64,000 nucleotides of DNA from Primulina eburnea (lineage: Eukaryota > Streptophyta > Magnoliopsida > Lamiales > Gesneriaceae): the NCBI RefSeq assembly GCF_022965805.1, contig NC_133101.1, positions 11,817,069 through 11,881,068 on the forward strand, in the 5' to 3' direction. This document shows positions 48,200 through 60,251 of the stretch, in pieces (position 1 is the stretch's first letter; each line of letters starts with the position of its first letter). A program made the position numbers and the translations under genes. Under the pieces are notes generated by a model that did no database searches, was not told where the DNA came from, and saw only the letters and a program-made list of their open reading frames with translations.

Positions 48200-48842
48200 A
48201 TAAATGGATCTTCACTTCAAAGTGTTGCACAATATGTCGAACGATAAAGTACATTAAACTTTTGTAAAAACCAGTGAACTAAATGGTGAAGAAAACATAG
48301 TAGAGCAAAGCTTTAAGTAAACCAAACTGAGGCCGTACGAAGTACAGTGTTCTTAAAACAGATGTGTCCCCTCCTGTATGTGCTTCGAGGATCGTTTTGG
48401 ACGTCTATTTCCCAGTATACAACGGAACAACCAGCAATGACTTAGCACGAGGCATTACTACGGCGAACTGAAAACGTAACTTCGATTTATCACCAAAATT
48501 TAATGTATGCCAAATGAAAAGCTAACAATCTGAGATGCAAGAGAATGCTTGAAAGAGATAAGATTTTCATATATATGAAATGAAGAAATGAACACACCAT
48601 TAATAAGCCTCAAATTCACACCAAGAGTCATGAAAGATTAATTAACACAATTAATCTTCCCATTAACTTAAGAATATGAAGAGTCAAATGTTTTCAATTA
48701 ACTCAAAAATCTGAAAAGTCAAAAGACATTTCTACAATTATGAGCCACAATTAACTCAAGAATGTGGAGAGCCAAAAGACACTCCCACATTCATGAGACA
48801 TAATTTTTATTTAAATTCGAAATTTGATTCAAATTTCCAACA
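48200..48842 (-). repeat. 3' LTR of Copia 3 (split from its body by the Athila element)
   Basis: On the minus strand the LTR starts TGTTGGAAATTTGAATC at 48842, directly after a purine tract TTGGGGGA (48843-48851). It carries leader words such as 'TTCGCCGTAGTAATGCC', 'CGATCCTCGAAGCACATAC' and 'ACTTCGTACGGCCTCAG' typical of one plant Copia LTR type. The far end is not resolved (somewhere in 48080-48300). Its coding body is at 60252-64000, same strand, beyond the inserted Athila element. Confidence 0.65.
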
Positions 48843-48857
48843 ATCCCCCAAGGGGGT

Positions 48858-50342
48858 TGATAGGTGGTGTTTTTACGTGTTTATTGCATTAGTTTTATTT
48901 GTGTTTGCCTTGTGCATGCATGCATTTCATTTAAATTTTGTTCATTTTAGAGTAATCGTTTGCGTTTTATCATGTCTCACTTGTATGTGACGAATTTGCA
49001 GGAAAAATGGTCGGAAAAACCAAGAAGGAAGCAAAGTGTCGAAGACAAGGAACTTTGGACAGAATAAGCGGCGCTCGAGCGGTAGATTTCTACCGCCCGG
49101 GCGCCAAATACGACTAACAAGGAGAAGAAGCCAGAAAGGTTGGCGCTCGGGGGGTAGAAATATACCGCCCGAGCGCGAGAAGGTGCATCCGAAGACAGAA
49201 GCGTGGCGCTCGAGCGGTATATTTCTACCGCCCGAGCGCGACTGCCGCACAAGTTAGGGAGAATACAGAAAGTTTGGCGCTCGAGCGGCACTTTTCTACC
49301 GCCCGAGCGCCGCCTATTTTGGGAAGATTATGGTGCGCGATTTCTTACCTTAATTTTGGAGGGTGGCTGTTATGGAAAGATCTCGGTCGACTTTTGAGCA
49401 TTATTCAGACATTATTGAAGGAGCACAAGGAGTTTTTGGAGAGCTTTTGCACTTGGATTGAAGATTCGACGGTTTCCGAGCATCGTTCTTCGCAGATTTC
49501 GTCACGTCTCGTATTTCTAGTTTATTTTCCGTTGTTTAAATATTGTTTTGCTTATTTTCATTATGAATTCTAGTAGCTAACTTTAATATTTGTTGGGATT
49601 AAAGGGGATCCTACCCCAAACTTTCAGTTGGTTAATTTATATTTCGGTTTGTGATTTATTCTTGATTATTCTACGATTTTCATTGTGTCGTTGAGCGTAG
49701 CTAACTTTTACGACAATTTTATATCACGAGTGAGTTCGAGAGAATAACTAGTGATAGGATCGAGTAGTATAATCTGCGGATCTACAATTTGCATAGACAT
49801 ATGAAATTGGATACGTGCCGATAGTCATAGTCCTTAGGGTCGAAAACTAGGGGATTTCATCAATCGAAATGCGGTTCATTCTTGATAAATAATTAAAGAC
49901 ATTTAATTACTTCATTGAGTGAATTAGTTTGGCATAGCTCGAGAGAGTGTGTTCAATTGAATAGGAAATCCTGTCGGAAGCATAGAACACAATCGAACGA
50001 ATTAATTAATTAATAAGGGGTAGGTGAACCAGAATTCCCAACAAATTCTTTTATAATTTGAAATTTAATCCATCGATTTAGCAGTCATATTTGATCATTT
50101 AATCTTTGAACTTGTTTATTTAAATTTTCTTGAATTTTATTAGTCATAAAACAAACAAATCACCTTTCGTCGCTAAAGTTTTAATAACTAAAATAATAAT
50201 TGTTAAACACAGTCTTCAGTGGAACGATACTCGTACTCACGAACACTATATTATAACTTGACATCGTGCACTTGCGATTTATTTTGAGCATACAAAATCA
50301 TATTTTTATTGAGGATTTTACTGTGCAAGTTTTGCTCGATCA
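48858..50342 (+). repeat. 5' LTR of the Athila element
   Basis: 1,485 bp. Contains four GC-rich palindromes (49070-49310) in its first third; the rest is AT-rich and lacks an obvious TATA box by eye. Confidence 0.93.
49070..49310. repeat. Array of four GC-rich palindromes in the 5' LTR
   Basis: Four copies (about 49070-49105, 49142-49176, 49205-49239 and 49276-49310) of a roughly 35 bp palindrome. Each arm is about 15 bp: GCGCTCGAGCGGTAG, a short AT loop of 4-5 bases, then CTACCGCCCGAGCGC, with 0-3 mismatches. Spacing is about 63-72 bp. Each can fold into a strong hairpin in RNA or single-stranded DNA and is far richer in GC than its surroundings. Confidence 0.9.
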
Positions 50343-50343
50343 A

Positions 50344-50365
50344 GTTTTTGGCGCCGTTGCCGGGG
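50344..50365 (+). promoter_or_regulatory. Primer-binding site of the Athila element (tRNA-Asp)
   Basis: TGGCGCCGTTGCCGGGGA, a few bases inside the 5' LTR, is complementary to the 3' end of plant tRNA-Asp; this primer is typical of Athila elements. Confidence 0.88.
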
Positions 50366-50466
50366 ATTGTTAATCTACAATTTTATTTTTAGTTATTTCC
50401 TTTAGCATTATTTCATTTCTCTTGAGATAACACTTCACATTTTCTTACAGATATCCCTTCCAGTGC

Positions 50467-53400
50467 ATGCCAAAGTCACTTGACGTGGAGCTTGAATTCG
50501 ATCCTGAAATTGAAAGAACCTTCCGCAGAAGGAGACAACAGCAGAGGCTTAAAGAACTTATGGAGAGACACGAGCCAGAACGCGAGGAGGAACAGCGTGA
50601 GGAGAGACATATCGAGATGCCACGCCGCATACCAATGCTGGAGTATGCCCAACCTTCTTTGGAGGGTGCACGCCCTAGCATTGTGAGACCTATCGTGCGG
50701 GAAAATCACTTCGAAATCAAACCAGCCATTATCCAGATGATTCAGAACACCGTCCAATTTGGAGGAACTACTGTGGACGATCCAAACACACACATCGCGG
50801 ATTTTCTTGAGATTTGCGATACTTTTAAATTTAATGGAGTTTCTGATGATGCTGTTAGACTGCGTTTATTTCCTTTCTCTTTGCGTGATAAAGCTAAAGC
50901 TTGGTTGAATTGTTTACCTGTAGGTTCGATAGCTACATGGGAGGACATGGCGAAGGCGTTTCTCATCAAATACTTTCCTCCGTCGAAGACCATGAAGCTG
51001 CGGGCAGACATCACAACATTTGCTCAGTTCGATCAAGAGTCACTATATGAGGCGTGGGAGCGTTTCAAAGATCTATTACGAAGATGCCCACATCACGAGT
51101 TGCCACTTGGGTTAGTCGTTCAAACCTTTTATTACGGTTTGCTTACTCCTAACCGTACTATGATAGATGCTGCTGCGTGTGGGTACCTTTTGAGGAAGAC
51201 TGCGGAAGAAGGATATGAGTTGTTGGAGGAGATGGCTGCGAGCAGCTATCATCCTCAATCTGACAGGAACAACCAGCGGAGAAGTGCCGGAGTTCATCAG
51301 GTAACTGATTTTTTTGTTATTACGGCACAACTTGACGCTTTAAACAGGAAAATAGACGGCTTGAACGTGAGTGGCACGGCTATGCGTCTTCAAGAGATAT
51401 TCTGTGAGAAGTGTGGAGGGGAACACTATGTGAAAGACTGTCAAGATGGAAATCCCTTCTATGTGCAAGATGAGGCACCGGTGAATCAAGTGGGAGTCCA
51501 AAACCGCCCAAGGAATGACCCTTACTCGAACACATATAATCCTGGGTGGAGGCAACATCCCAACTTCTCATGGGGCGGTCAAAACAGTCATAATAGGCCG
51601 CAAGGAGGACAACAATATGGGAAACAACCGATGTACAGATCCGTTCCTCCTAGAGAAGAAAAGTCCAACTTGGAACAAATGATGTCTAAGTTTATCTCAT
51701 CCACTGAAACTCGACTCCAAAACCAAGATGCATCAATAAAGGGGCTCGAGAATCAAATTGGACAGTTGGCCAAGATGATAGCAAGTAGAGAGCCGGGCAC
51801 CTTGCCAAGTAATACCGAGACTAATCCAAAAGAGCAAGTGAAGGCCATTGAGTTGAAGAGCGGAAAAGTTTTGGAGCCTAGAGAAAAAGAGAAAAGCCAA
51901 GTGCCGGATGAACATGCTGCGACGTCTCAAGGTAAGTCATCTAACTCTACACCAGCACTCACTGCACAACCTAAGATTGTTATCCCTCCACCTTTTCCTG
52001 CAGCATTAAAAAAGGCAAAACTAGATGCACAATTCGGTAAGTTTTTAGAAGTGTTTAAAAAATTGCATATTAATATTCCTTTTGCCGATGCTTTGATGCA
52101 AATGCCTAGTTATGCTAAATTTTTGAAGTACATCTTAGCCAACAAGAGAAAATTGGAGGATCACATGACGGTAAATTTGACCGAAAGTTGCTCTGCTTTG
52201 GTGCAAAACAAAATCCCACCGAAACTAAAAGACCCAGGGAGTTTTTCTATCCCTTGCATGATTGGTGATGTTGTTTTTCTTAAAGCGTTGTGTGATCTTG
52301 GTGCAAGTATTAATCTGATGCCCTTATCTGTTTTCAGGAAACTCGGATTAGGAGAGCCTAAGCCGACGAGGATGTCTTTACAACTGGCTGACAGGTCTAT
52401 CAAGTACCCCCGCAGAGTGATTGAGGATGTGCTAGTGAAAGTTGACAAATTCATTTTCCCTGCGGACTTCGTGGTGCTTGATATGGAGGAGGATGCGGAG
52501 ATGCCTCTGATTTTGGGTAGACCGTTCCTTGCAACTGGCAAGGCACTGATTGATGTGCAAGATGGGAAGTTGAAACTGAGAGTGTGCGAGGATGAGATTA
52601 CTTTCGATGTTTTTCATGCACTTAAGCACACACTGCATTCTGATAGTTGTTTTAGAATTGATGCTTTGGACTCTCTTGTGTCTCATTATGTGCAGGATAC
52701 TTTTAGGGACCCGGTGGAGGCCACTATCACCACTGAATTGGGAGAAGAGGAATTGTATGAAGAGAAAGCTGAAATCGTGGCACACTTGAATGCCAACCTT
52801 CCATGGAGAAAGCCGATGAGGATGCGACTGGAGGATCTAGGAGAACGAAGAGATTTGACCCCTCAAAGGTCAAGCATCGAGGAGCCACCCACACTTGAGC
52901 TAAAGCCGTTGCCTCCACACCTCAAGTACGTATACTTAGGTGAGAATAACACTTTACCTGTCATTATCTCTGCTGCTTTGACAGATGTGATGGAGGACAA
53001 GCTGTTGGAAGTTTTGAAAGCGCACAAGGGCGCATTTGCGTGGAAGGTGGCAGATATCAAAGGAATAAATCCATCCGTCTGCATGCACAAGATCTTGATG
53101 GAAGAGAAGTGCTCACCTCTTGTGCAACCTCAAAGACGATTAAATCCAAAGATGCAAGAGGTAGTAAAGGCTGAAACAATTAAGCTTCTCGACGCAGGTA
53201 TTATCTATCCTATATCTGATAGTGCATGGGTAAGTCCTGTTCAGTGTGTGCCAAAGAAAGGTGCGATTACTGTTATCACAAATGAAAATAATGAATTAAT
53301 ACCCACTAGGACTGTTACGGGATGGCGGGTGTGCATTGATTATAGGAAATTGAATGATACTACCCGTAAAGACCACTTTCCCCTTCCCTTTATTGATCAA

Positions 53401-55745
53401 ATGCTTGAGAGGTTAGCGGGTCATGAGTTCTATTGTTTTTTAGATGGGTATTCTGGGTATAACCAAATCATGATTGCGCCCGAGGACCAAGAGAAAACCA
53501 CCTTCACTTGTCCTTATGGCACTTTTGCTTTTAGACGGATGCCATTTGGTTTGTGTAATGCCCCTGCCACTTTTCAGCAATGCATGACTGCTATATTCCA
53601 TGATATGATTGAAACTTTTCTTGAGATATTTATGGATGACTTCTCGATTTTTGGCTCGTCTTTTAATGATTGTTTGCAGAACTTGCAGGTAGTGTTGAGG
53701 AGATGTGAGGAGACAAACTTGGTGCTTAATTGGGAAAAATGCCACTTTATGGTACAAGAGGGAATTGTCCTAGGGCACAAGGTTTCGGGGCACGTAATAG
53801 AGGTGGATAAGGCGAAAGTTGAAGTTATCAAGAACTTACCACCGCCGGCGTCCATAAAGGGAGTTAGAAGTTTTCTAGGCCACGCCGGTTTTTACCGACG
53901 TTTCATCAAAGATTTTTCTAAAATTGCAAAACCTTTATCTTCTTTATTCATGAAAGATGTGCCTTTTGATTTCAATTCTGCTTGCTTGCAGGCATACGAG
54001 AAGTTGAAAGAGCGCTTAGTGACGGCTCCTATCTTGGTGGCACCGGATTGGGATCTGCCCTTCGAGATCATGTGCGACGCCAGCGATACTGCGGTAGGTG
54101 CTGTCCTCGGACAAAGACAAAACAAGGTATTTCACACCATATACTATGCAAGTAGGACTCTAGATGAAGCACAATTGAATTATGCCACCACCGAAAAAGA
54201 GTTACTTGCAGTAGTGTTTGCACTTGACAAGTTTCATGCTTATCTTGTTTTGTCGAAAGTAATTGTGTTTACTGATCACTCTGCCCTTAAATATTTACTT
54301 GAAAAGAAAGATGCAAAGCCACGCTTACTTCGGTGGATTTTATTATTGCAAGAATTTGATGTGGAAATAAAAGATAAGAAGGGTGTTGAGAATGTGGTTG
54401 CAGATCATTTGTCTAGATTAGAATTTATCAGTAATGATTGTGTGACTGATGCGATTAATGATTGGTTTCCGGATGAGCAGTTGTTTGAGGTAAAAAATTG
54501 TCCATGGTATGCAAATCTTGCGACTTTTCTTGTTACAGGCTCACCTCCCCCAAATCTTACATTTCACCAAAGAAAGAAATTCTTTTCGGACGTGAAATAT
54601 TATTTTTGGGAAGAACCTTTCTTGTTTAAGATTTGTGCAGATTCTATGATTCGGAGATGTGTGGCGGAGGAAGAGATGGGATCGATTCTTACTCATTGCC
54701 ATGACGTGAGGTAGGTGGTCACTTTGGACCAACGAGGACGACATCTAAGGTACTCGAATGTGGCTTTTATTGGCCAACCCTCTTTAAAGATGCTCGTTCT
54801 TATGTGCTAGCATGTGATAAATGCCAACGGACAGGTAACATCTCTAACCGTCACGAATTGCCTTTAAATAATATCATTGAATGTGAGGTTTTTGATGTGT
54901 GGGGAATAGATTTTATGGGACCATTTCCTAGTTCTTTCACAAAAAAATACATTTTGGTGGCGGTGGATTATGTGTCTAAGTGGGTAGAGGCGGAAGCATA
55001 CGCCACTAATGATGCTCAAGTGGTTCTAAAATTTTTGAAGAAAAACATTTTTAACCGCTTTGGAACACCACGAGCAATCATTAGTGATGGTGGCACTCAT
55101 TTTTGCAACAAACTCTTTGAAAAACTTTTAAGCAAATATGGTGTCACACATAAGATCTCTACCCCTTATCACCCCCAGACGAGTGGTCAAGTGGAAGTGT
55201 CAAACCGAGAGATAAAGAGAATTCTGGAGAAAGTGGTAGGCGTCAGTAGGAAAGACTGGTCGGTGAGGTTAGATGATGCTCTATGGGCGTATAGGACTGC
55301 TTTTAAAACACCTATAGGCACTACACCGTATAGGTTGTTATTTGGTAAAGCATGTCATTTACCTGTCGAGTTGGAGCATCGGGCATATTGGGCAACAAAA
55401 GCACTGAACTTTAATTTTACTGATGCATGTGAACAGCGTTTGCTTCAATTGGACCAGTTGGAGGAGTTCCGCAATTTGGCTTACGATCTTGCACTGTCTT
55501 ACAAGGAGAAAACCAAAAAGGCTCATGACAAAAGAATCATCGAGAGAGAATTCAAGGAGGGTGAAAGTGTTCTACTCTACAACTCCCGGCTGCGACTTTT
55601 TCCCGGAAAGTTGAAATCACGATGGTCTGGTCCATTTGTGATTTCGAAAGTATATCCATCAGGAGCTGTAGAATTGAAAGACGGGAAGGATGGGACATTT
55701 GAGCCACAACTTGGAATCACCCGGTTCCAAGACATGCCGAACTAG
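50467..55745 (+). pseudogene. Athila gag-pol polyprotein, one frameshift before integrase
   Basis: The open frame from ATG 50467 runs 1,415 codons. Gag with the retrotransposon gag domain ('IADFLEICDTFKFNGVSDD', 'LRDKAKAWLNCLP') and a Cys-His remnant 'CEKCGGEHYVKDC'. Protease 'CDLGASINLMPLSV' with 'LILGRPFLA'. Reverse transcriptase with 'DYRKLNDTTRKDHFPLPFID', 'LDGYSGYNQI' and catalytic 'FMDDFSIFG'. RNase H with 'MCDASDTAVGAVLG'. Near 54705 a one-base loss turns the frame into TAG at 54712. The other frame continues as integrase to 55745: zinc-binding '[11 protein letters not shown]', core '[13 protein letters not shown]', '[10 protein letters not shown]' and '[18 protein letters not shown]'. 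Only this one lesion separates it from a complete polyprotein. Confidence 0.92.
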
Positions 55746-56317
55746 ACATACCGACGTCTAGCTCTCGACGATAAATTGAGAACTTACTTTCCTTTCCCTT
55801 CTTTTGCATTTAATTTAGTTTTCTTTTTCTTTCACGTCAGCATATTTTGTTTTACTGTTGTTTTATAAAAAAAAAAAAAAATTAGAGAAAAACAGTGAGG
55901 GTCGCGCTCGAGCGGTAGTTTTCTACCGCCCGAGCGCGGACGTCTCCCTTGGGAGAATTCATCCCGAGAGGTTGGCGCTCGAGCGGTAGTTTTCTACCGC
56001 CCGAGCGCGCATGTGTACCTCTGAAAAAAAACCAACAGAGAGGTTCGCGCTCGAGCGGTAGGTTTCTACCGCCCGAGCGCGACTGCATTATATGCGCGAA
56101 TCCTCTTTCCCATCTTTCATTTTGCACGAAAAATTCCCAAATTTTTCTCCCCAAATCCCTAACCCTCTCCCACTCTCTTCTCAATTTTTTTTTTGCAGGA
56201 AATCTCCCCACCCATCAAGGCTCAAACACCGGTGGCACACTCCATTTTGGGAATCAAGAGACGTCATCACTCCGGTCATCTTCTCCGATTCACCCACCAT
56301 CTCTCTCATCCACTCCT
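55746..56317 (+). other. Spacer between integrase and the second Athila ORF
   Basis: Non-coding by content, with a T-rich and A-run stretch (about 55864-55881), a palindrome array (55904-56080) and a C/T-rich leader before ATG 56318. A frame stays open through the palindromes only because they lack stops in that phase. Confidence 0.6.
55904..56080. repeat. Array of three GC-rich palindromes between pol and the second ORF
   Basis: Copies at about 55904-55937, 55974-56008 and 56046-56080 of the palindrome found in the LTRs: arms GCGCTCGAGCGGTAG and CTACCGCCCGAGCGC around a TTTT or GTTT loop. Arms are almost perfect here (one mismatch each). Spacing is about 70 bp. Confidence 0.9.
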
Positions 56318-57460
56318 ATGGCTCCAAAGAAACAAAAAGGTAACCCCGGCTCTTCTTCGTCGTCTCCCGCGTTTGATAGACATCGTTTTGTTAGTATAGA
56401 GGCTAGGGCTCGATACGAGCATGCGAAAATTCATCGCAACCCAATAGCTGAGAGGGGAGTCCGGCGACAGTTAGAGGACAGATACTTGGATATTATTGTT
56501 GATTTGCAAAGGCGTGGTTGGGAACAATACGGTGAGCAACCTAAGGCAGCGGTAGTGTCTGTGGTTCGCGAATTTTACGCCAACGCAGCGGAGGGGCGAA
56601 ATGGTTTGGTGTTTGTGAGAGGTAAGCATGTACCATATGACTCGGTGATGATCAACGCACTGTTAGGGACGGCGGAGGTTGACGACTCCCACTTTCAGAC
56701 ATTGGTTGCTAACCCGAATTATGATACGATTCTCGCCACATTGTGCCATCCGGGCGCAATATGGAAACCATTGGGCGGCTCGCCGAGTTGTTTTGACTAG
56801 AAGTATTTGAAAACCGAAGTTGCCCTGTGGTATTTATTTGTGGCTCGGAGAATGATGCCGGTCTCGCATAAGAGCGAGGTCCAGAAAGAGCGGGCGGTGC
56901 TGCTTTATGCGTTGACCGAGGGATACGCCATCAACGTGGGCACACTCATCAATTCACAAATCACACTGAGTGCCCACAACAGTCATGTGGGCCTGTTCTT
57001 CCCCACCATTATCTCCGAGTTGTTCGCTAGAGCGGGAGTCGTGTTTCGTGATGATGAGAAGTGGTTGCAACCCATGAAGCCTATTTGTGTCGAAGACCTC
57101 CAGCGGAAACGAGCTAAGCGAATCAGTGAATTCCCCTCTCGGGAGGAGAACGCCGGTGGATCTAGCACCAACATCCCACGCCACCGCCCACCACCACCCC
57201 GCCGGAGAACTCACACCGATATGATGGCTGAGAATCTCGCCTTCCAAACGCATCAGGGTCAATTCAACTCGTATGTCACCGACCATCTGTCTCACATTGA
57301 CTCCATGATGCGCTCACTGCTTGTGCAAGGGGGCGTTGACCCATCGACCATCCCACCGTCTCCGCTACCCCCTCCCCCATTCCGGTTCCAGTATGATTAC
57401 TCTCAACATGGGGAGGCCGCAGGAGTGCCACCGCCGGAGCAGGATGAGGATGACACTTGA
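56318..57460 (+). pseudogene. Athila second ORF (plant transposon protein, env-position), one stop
   Basis: From ATG 56318 (MAPKKQKG), a single frame of about 380 codons with one TAG at 56798-56800, where a Trp or similar codon probably stood ('CFD' before, 'KYLKTEVALWYLF' after). It resembles the protein found downstream of pol in many Athila elements (annotated as putative plant transposon protein; sometimes called env-like by position only). Visible features: basic N-terminus, 'VREFYANAAEGRNGLVFVRG', 'VLLYALTEGYAINVGTLINS', then a Pro- and Arg-rich C-terminal region. I see no signal peptide or transmembrane segment, so a true envelope role is not supported. Confidence 0.75.
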
Positions 57461-58757
57461 TCAGGGGAGTTTACTGTTTCCCCTACTTCGCATTTTTTTC
57501 CTTTACCGCTTTTCTGATTTTTCTTTCTTTTCGTTGTTTCCGTCCAGCATGTTTATTCGCTTTCATGTTTATTCGTCTGCATTTGTGTTTGCATGTCTAT
57601 GTTTTAGTCTTTTGTGCAATGGGGACATTGCACACGTCTAGTATGAGGGGGGTAGATTGTTTTGGTTGTTTAGTTAATTGGTTTTGTTTCGTTGCATTTC
57701 TTTTGTTTGGTGTCGTTTATGGTGAGAAGACATTGTTTATGAGCCAATGATGATTTGAATTGAAAAGCATTAATTGGGTCACTTCATGAATGATACTCTT
57801 GATTGTTGAAACATGAATTTTGGTACAAAATTTGAACTTTTTGAGCACATATGTGTGGGGACTAGAATTTTGTAGAGAAAATGGTGAAATTTGAAGGTCT
57901 TGTGTGGTTAACTTGAAAGACATCATTTATGAGTTGTTTTAGCATGTAAACCCGTGGAAATAAGTCACTGATTGGAACCTTGAAATGAGAAAATTTGATT
58001 TGCCCTGAACTTCACGTTCACCCCCCTTCCAATGCACTAAATTAAAATGTCATACTCCTAACCAGCTGTAATCCAAAGATATATATTCTTAGCTTAGGGA
58101 GTACATGTGTGAAAATTGTGCATTCAAAAAAAAATAAAGAAAAAGAAAAAAGAAAAAAAAGGAGATGTAAGGTGAGGGGGAGCCGAAATAAAAGGAATGA
58201 AATTCTATTCCTAGGCTAAAAGTTGGAGATGTAAGGAGACGAGGAAAGTCAGACGAAAAGTCTTGAAGACTGCACAATGAAAATGATCGGTGTACTCCCG
58301 ACTTTTAGCCACTTGAGCTTATTTTCCTTCTTTTCGACACCCTTATCTGCACTTAAGAATTTGATAAAGTTCAACTTATGGTTAGTGATGAATGGACACG
58401 GGGTTGCATGCTAGTGAGACTTGTATTGAAGTGTTAATTGAGTGACTCGCATGATTTGATGCTTGATCTATTTGACGTACGAATGACTAGACCCATCATG
58501 ACACACACACACGTTCAAATTAGCGTCAAGATTTATGTGTAGATGAGAATGAGTACTCGTTTGTGATTTGACTTGATTATGATTTGTATGTGCGGAAGTT
58601 CACTGAGGCATGATCATAAAAGTTGTCAACTCACCATTGATATTTAATTGTGTTGGTTAGTTCTTGTTTGAGTCTTTTATTTTTGTTGTGTTTATTTAGA
58701 GTCTCGTGCTTTAACCTATTTTGCTTGAGGGCAAGCAAAAGGTTAGTATGAGGGGGT
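57461..58757 (+). other. 3' non-coding region and polypurine tract of the Athila element
   Basis: About 1.3 kb without credible coding sequence. It has an A/G-rich stretch near 58125-58165 and ends in the polypurine tract GAGGGGGT directly before the 3' LTR at 58758. 'GTATGAGGGGG' occurs twice, at about 57640 and 58746, so a second purine tract is present upstream. Confidence 0.65.
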
Positions 58758-60251
58758 TGATAGGTGGTGTTTTTACGTGTTTATTGCATTAGTTTTATTT
58801 GTGTTTGCCTTGTGCATGCATGCATTTCATTTAAATTTTGTTCATTTTAGAGTAATCGTTTGCGTTTTATCATGTCTCACTTGTATGTGACGAATTTGCA
58901 GGAAAAATGGTCGGAAAAACCAAGAAGGAAGCAAAGTGTCGAAGACAAGGAACTTTGGACAGAATAAGCGGCGCTCGAGCGGTAGATTTCTACCGCCGGG
59001 CGCCAAATACGACTAGCAAGGAGAAGAAGCCAGAAAGGTTGGCGCTCGGGCGGTAGAAATATACCGCCCGAGCGCGAGAAGGTGCATCCGAAGACAGAAG
59101 CGTGGCGCTCGAGCGGTATATTTCTACCGCCCGAGCGCGACTGCCGCACACGTTAGGGAGAATACAGAAAGTGTGGCGCTCGAGCGGCAGTTTTCTACCG
59201 CCCCAGCGCCGCCTATTTTGGGAAGATTATGGTGCGCGATTTCTTACCTTAATTTTGGAGGGTGGCTGCTATGGAAAGATCTTGGTCGACTTTTGAGCAT
59301 TATTCAGACATTATTGAAGGATCACAAGGAGTTTTTGGAGAGCTTTTGCACTTGGATTGAAGATTCGACGGTTTCCGGGCATCGTTCTTCGTAGATTTCG
59401 TCACGTCTCGTATTTCTAGTTTATTTTCCGTTGTTTAAATATTGTTTTGCTTATTTTCATTATGAATTCTAGTAGCTAACTTTATAATATTTGTTGGGAT
59501 TAAAGGGGATCCTACCCCAAACTTTCAGTTGGTTAATTTATATTTCGGTTTGTGATTTATTCTTGATTATTCTACGATTTTCATTGTGTCGTTGAGCGTA
59601 GCTAACTTTTACGACAATTTTATATCACGAGTGAGTTCGAGAGAATAATTTAGTGATAGGATCGAGTAGTATAATCTGCGGATCTACAATTTGCATAGAC
59701 ATATGAAATTGGATACGTGCCGATAGTCATAGTCCTTAGGGTCGAAAACTAGGGGATTTCATCAATCGAAATGCGGTTCATTCTTGATAAATAATTAAAG
59801 ACATTTAATTACTTCATTGAGTGAATTAGTTTGGCATAGCTCGAGAGAGTGTGTTCAATTGAATAGGAAATCCTGTCGGAAGCGTAGAACGCAATCGAAC
59901 GAATTAATTAATTAATAAGGGGTAGGTGAACCAGAATTCCCAACAAATTATTTTATCATTTGAAATTTAATCCATCGATTTAGCAGTCATATTTGATCAT
60001 TTAATCTTTGAACTTGTTTATTTAAATTTTCTTGAATTTTATTAGTCATAAAACAAACAAATCACCTTTCGTCGCTAAAGTTTTAAAACAAACAAACTAA
60101 AATAATAATTGTTAAACACAGTCTTCAGTGGAACGATACTCGTACTCACGAACACTATATTATAACTTGACATCGTGCACTTGCGATTTATTTTGAGCAT
60201 ACAAAATCATATTTTTATTGGGGATTTTACTGTGCAAGTTTTGCTCGATCA
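58758..60251 (+). repeat. 3' LTR of the Athila element
   Basis: 1,494 bp, nearly identical to the 5' LTR. Extra bases include a short duplicated 'AAACAAAC' near 60085. It ends CTCGATCA, abutting Copia 3 sequence. Confidence 0.93.
58970..59210. repeat. Array of four GC-rich palindromes in the 3' LTR
   Basis: Copies at about 58970-59004, 59041-59075, 59104-59138 and 59175-59210 correspond one to one with the 5' LTR. Several differences between the LTRs fall within the palindromes, including a one-base loss in copy 1 and a restored arm match (GGGCGG versus GGGGGG) in copy 2. Confidence 0.9.

Larger units (their letters stand above)
48858..60251 (+). mobile_element. Athila-type Gypsy (Ty3) retrotransposon, nearly intact
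   Basis: 11,394 bp. LTRs at 48858-50342 and 58758-60251 begin TGATAGGTGG and end CTCGATCA; they differ at about 18 positions plus a few indels by eye (about 1.2%), so the insertion is young. A tRNA-Asp primer site follows the 5' LTR, a G-rich purine tract precedes the 3' LTR, and a second ORF lies downstream of pol as in Athila elements. It interrupts Copia 3. The expected 5 bp target duplication is absent: the left flank is GGGGT, the right ATTAT. Confidence 0.92.

Noticed and set aside
49070..49310. Evenly spaced palindromes that look like a CRISPR array
   Set aside because: This is a plant LTR retrotransposon; units are perfect hairpins with few copies, repeated in both LTRs, with no cas genes.
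49036..49397. Frames with repeated RSGGR..PPER-type peptides in the LTRs and near 55949-56211
   Set aside because: They are translations of the palindromic DNA repeats in several phases and on both strands; nothing suggests a repeat protein.
56318..57460. Calling the second Athila ORF a true envelope gene
   Set aside because: No signal peptide, transmembrane helix or furin-like site is visible; only its position resembles env.
48858..60251. A 5 bp target duplication for the Athila element
   Set aside because: Left GGGGT and right ATTAT do not match, nor do neighbouring offsets.
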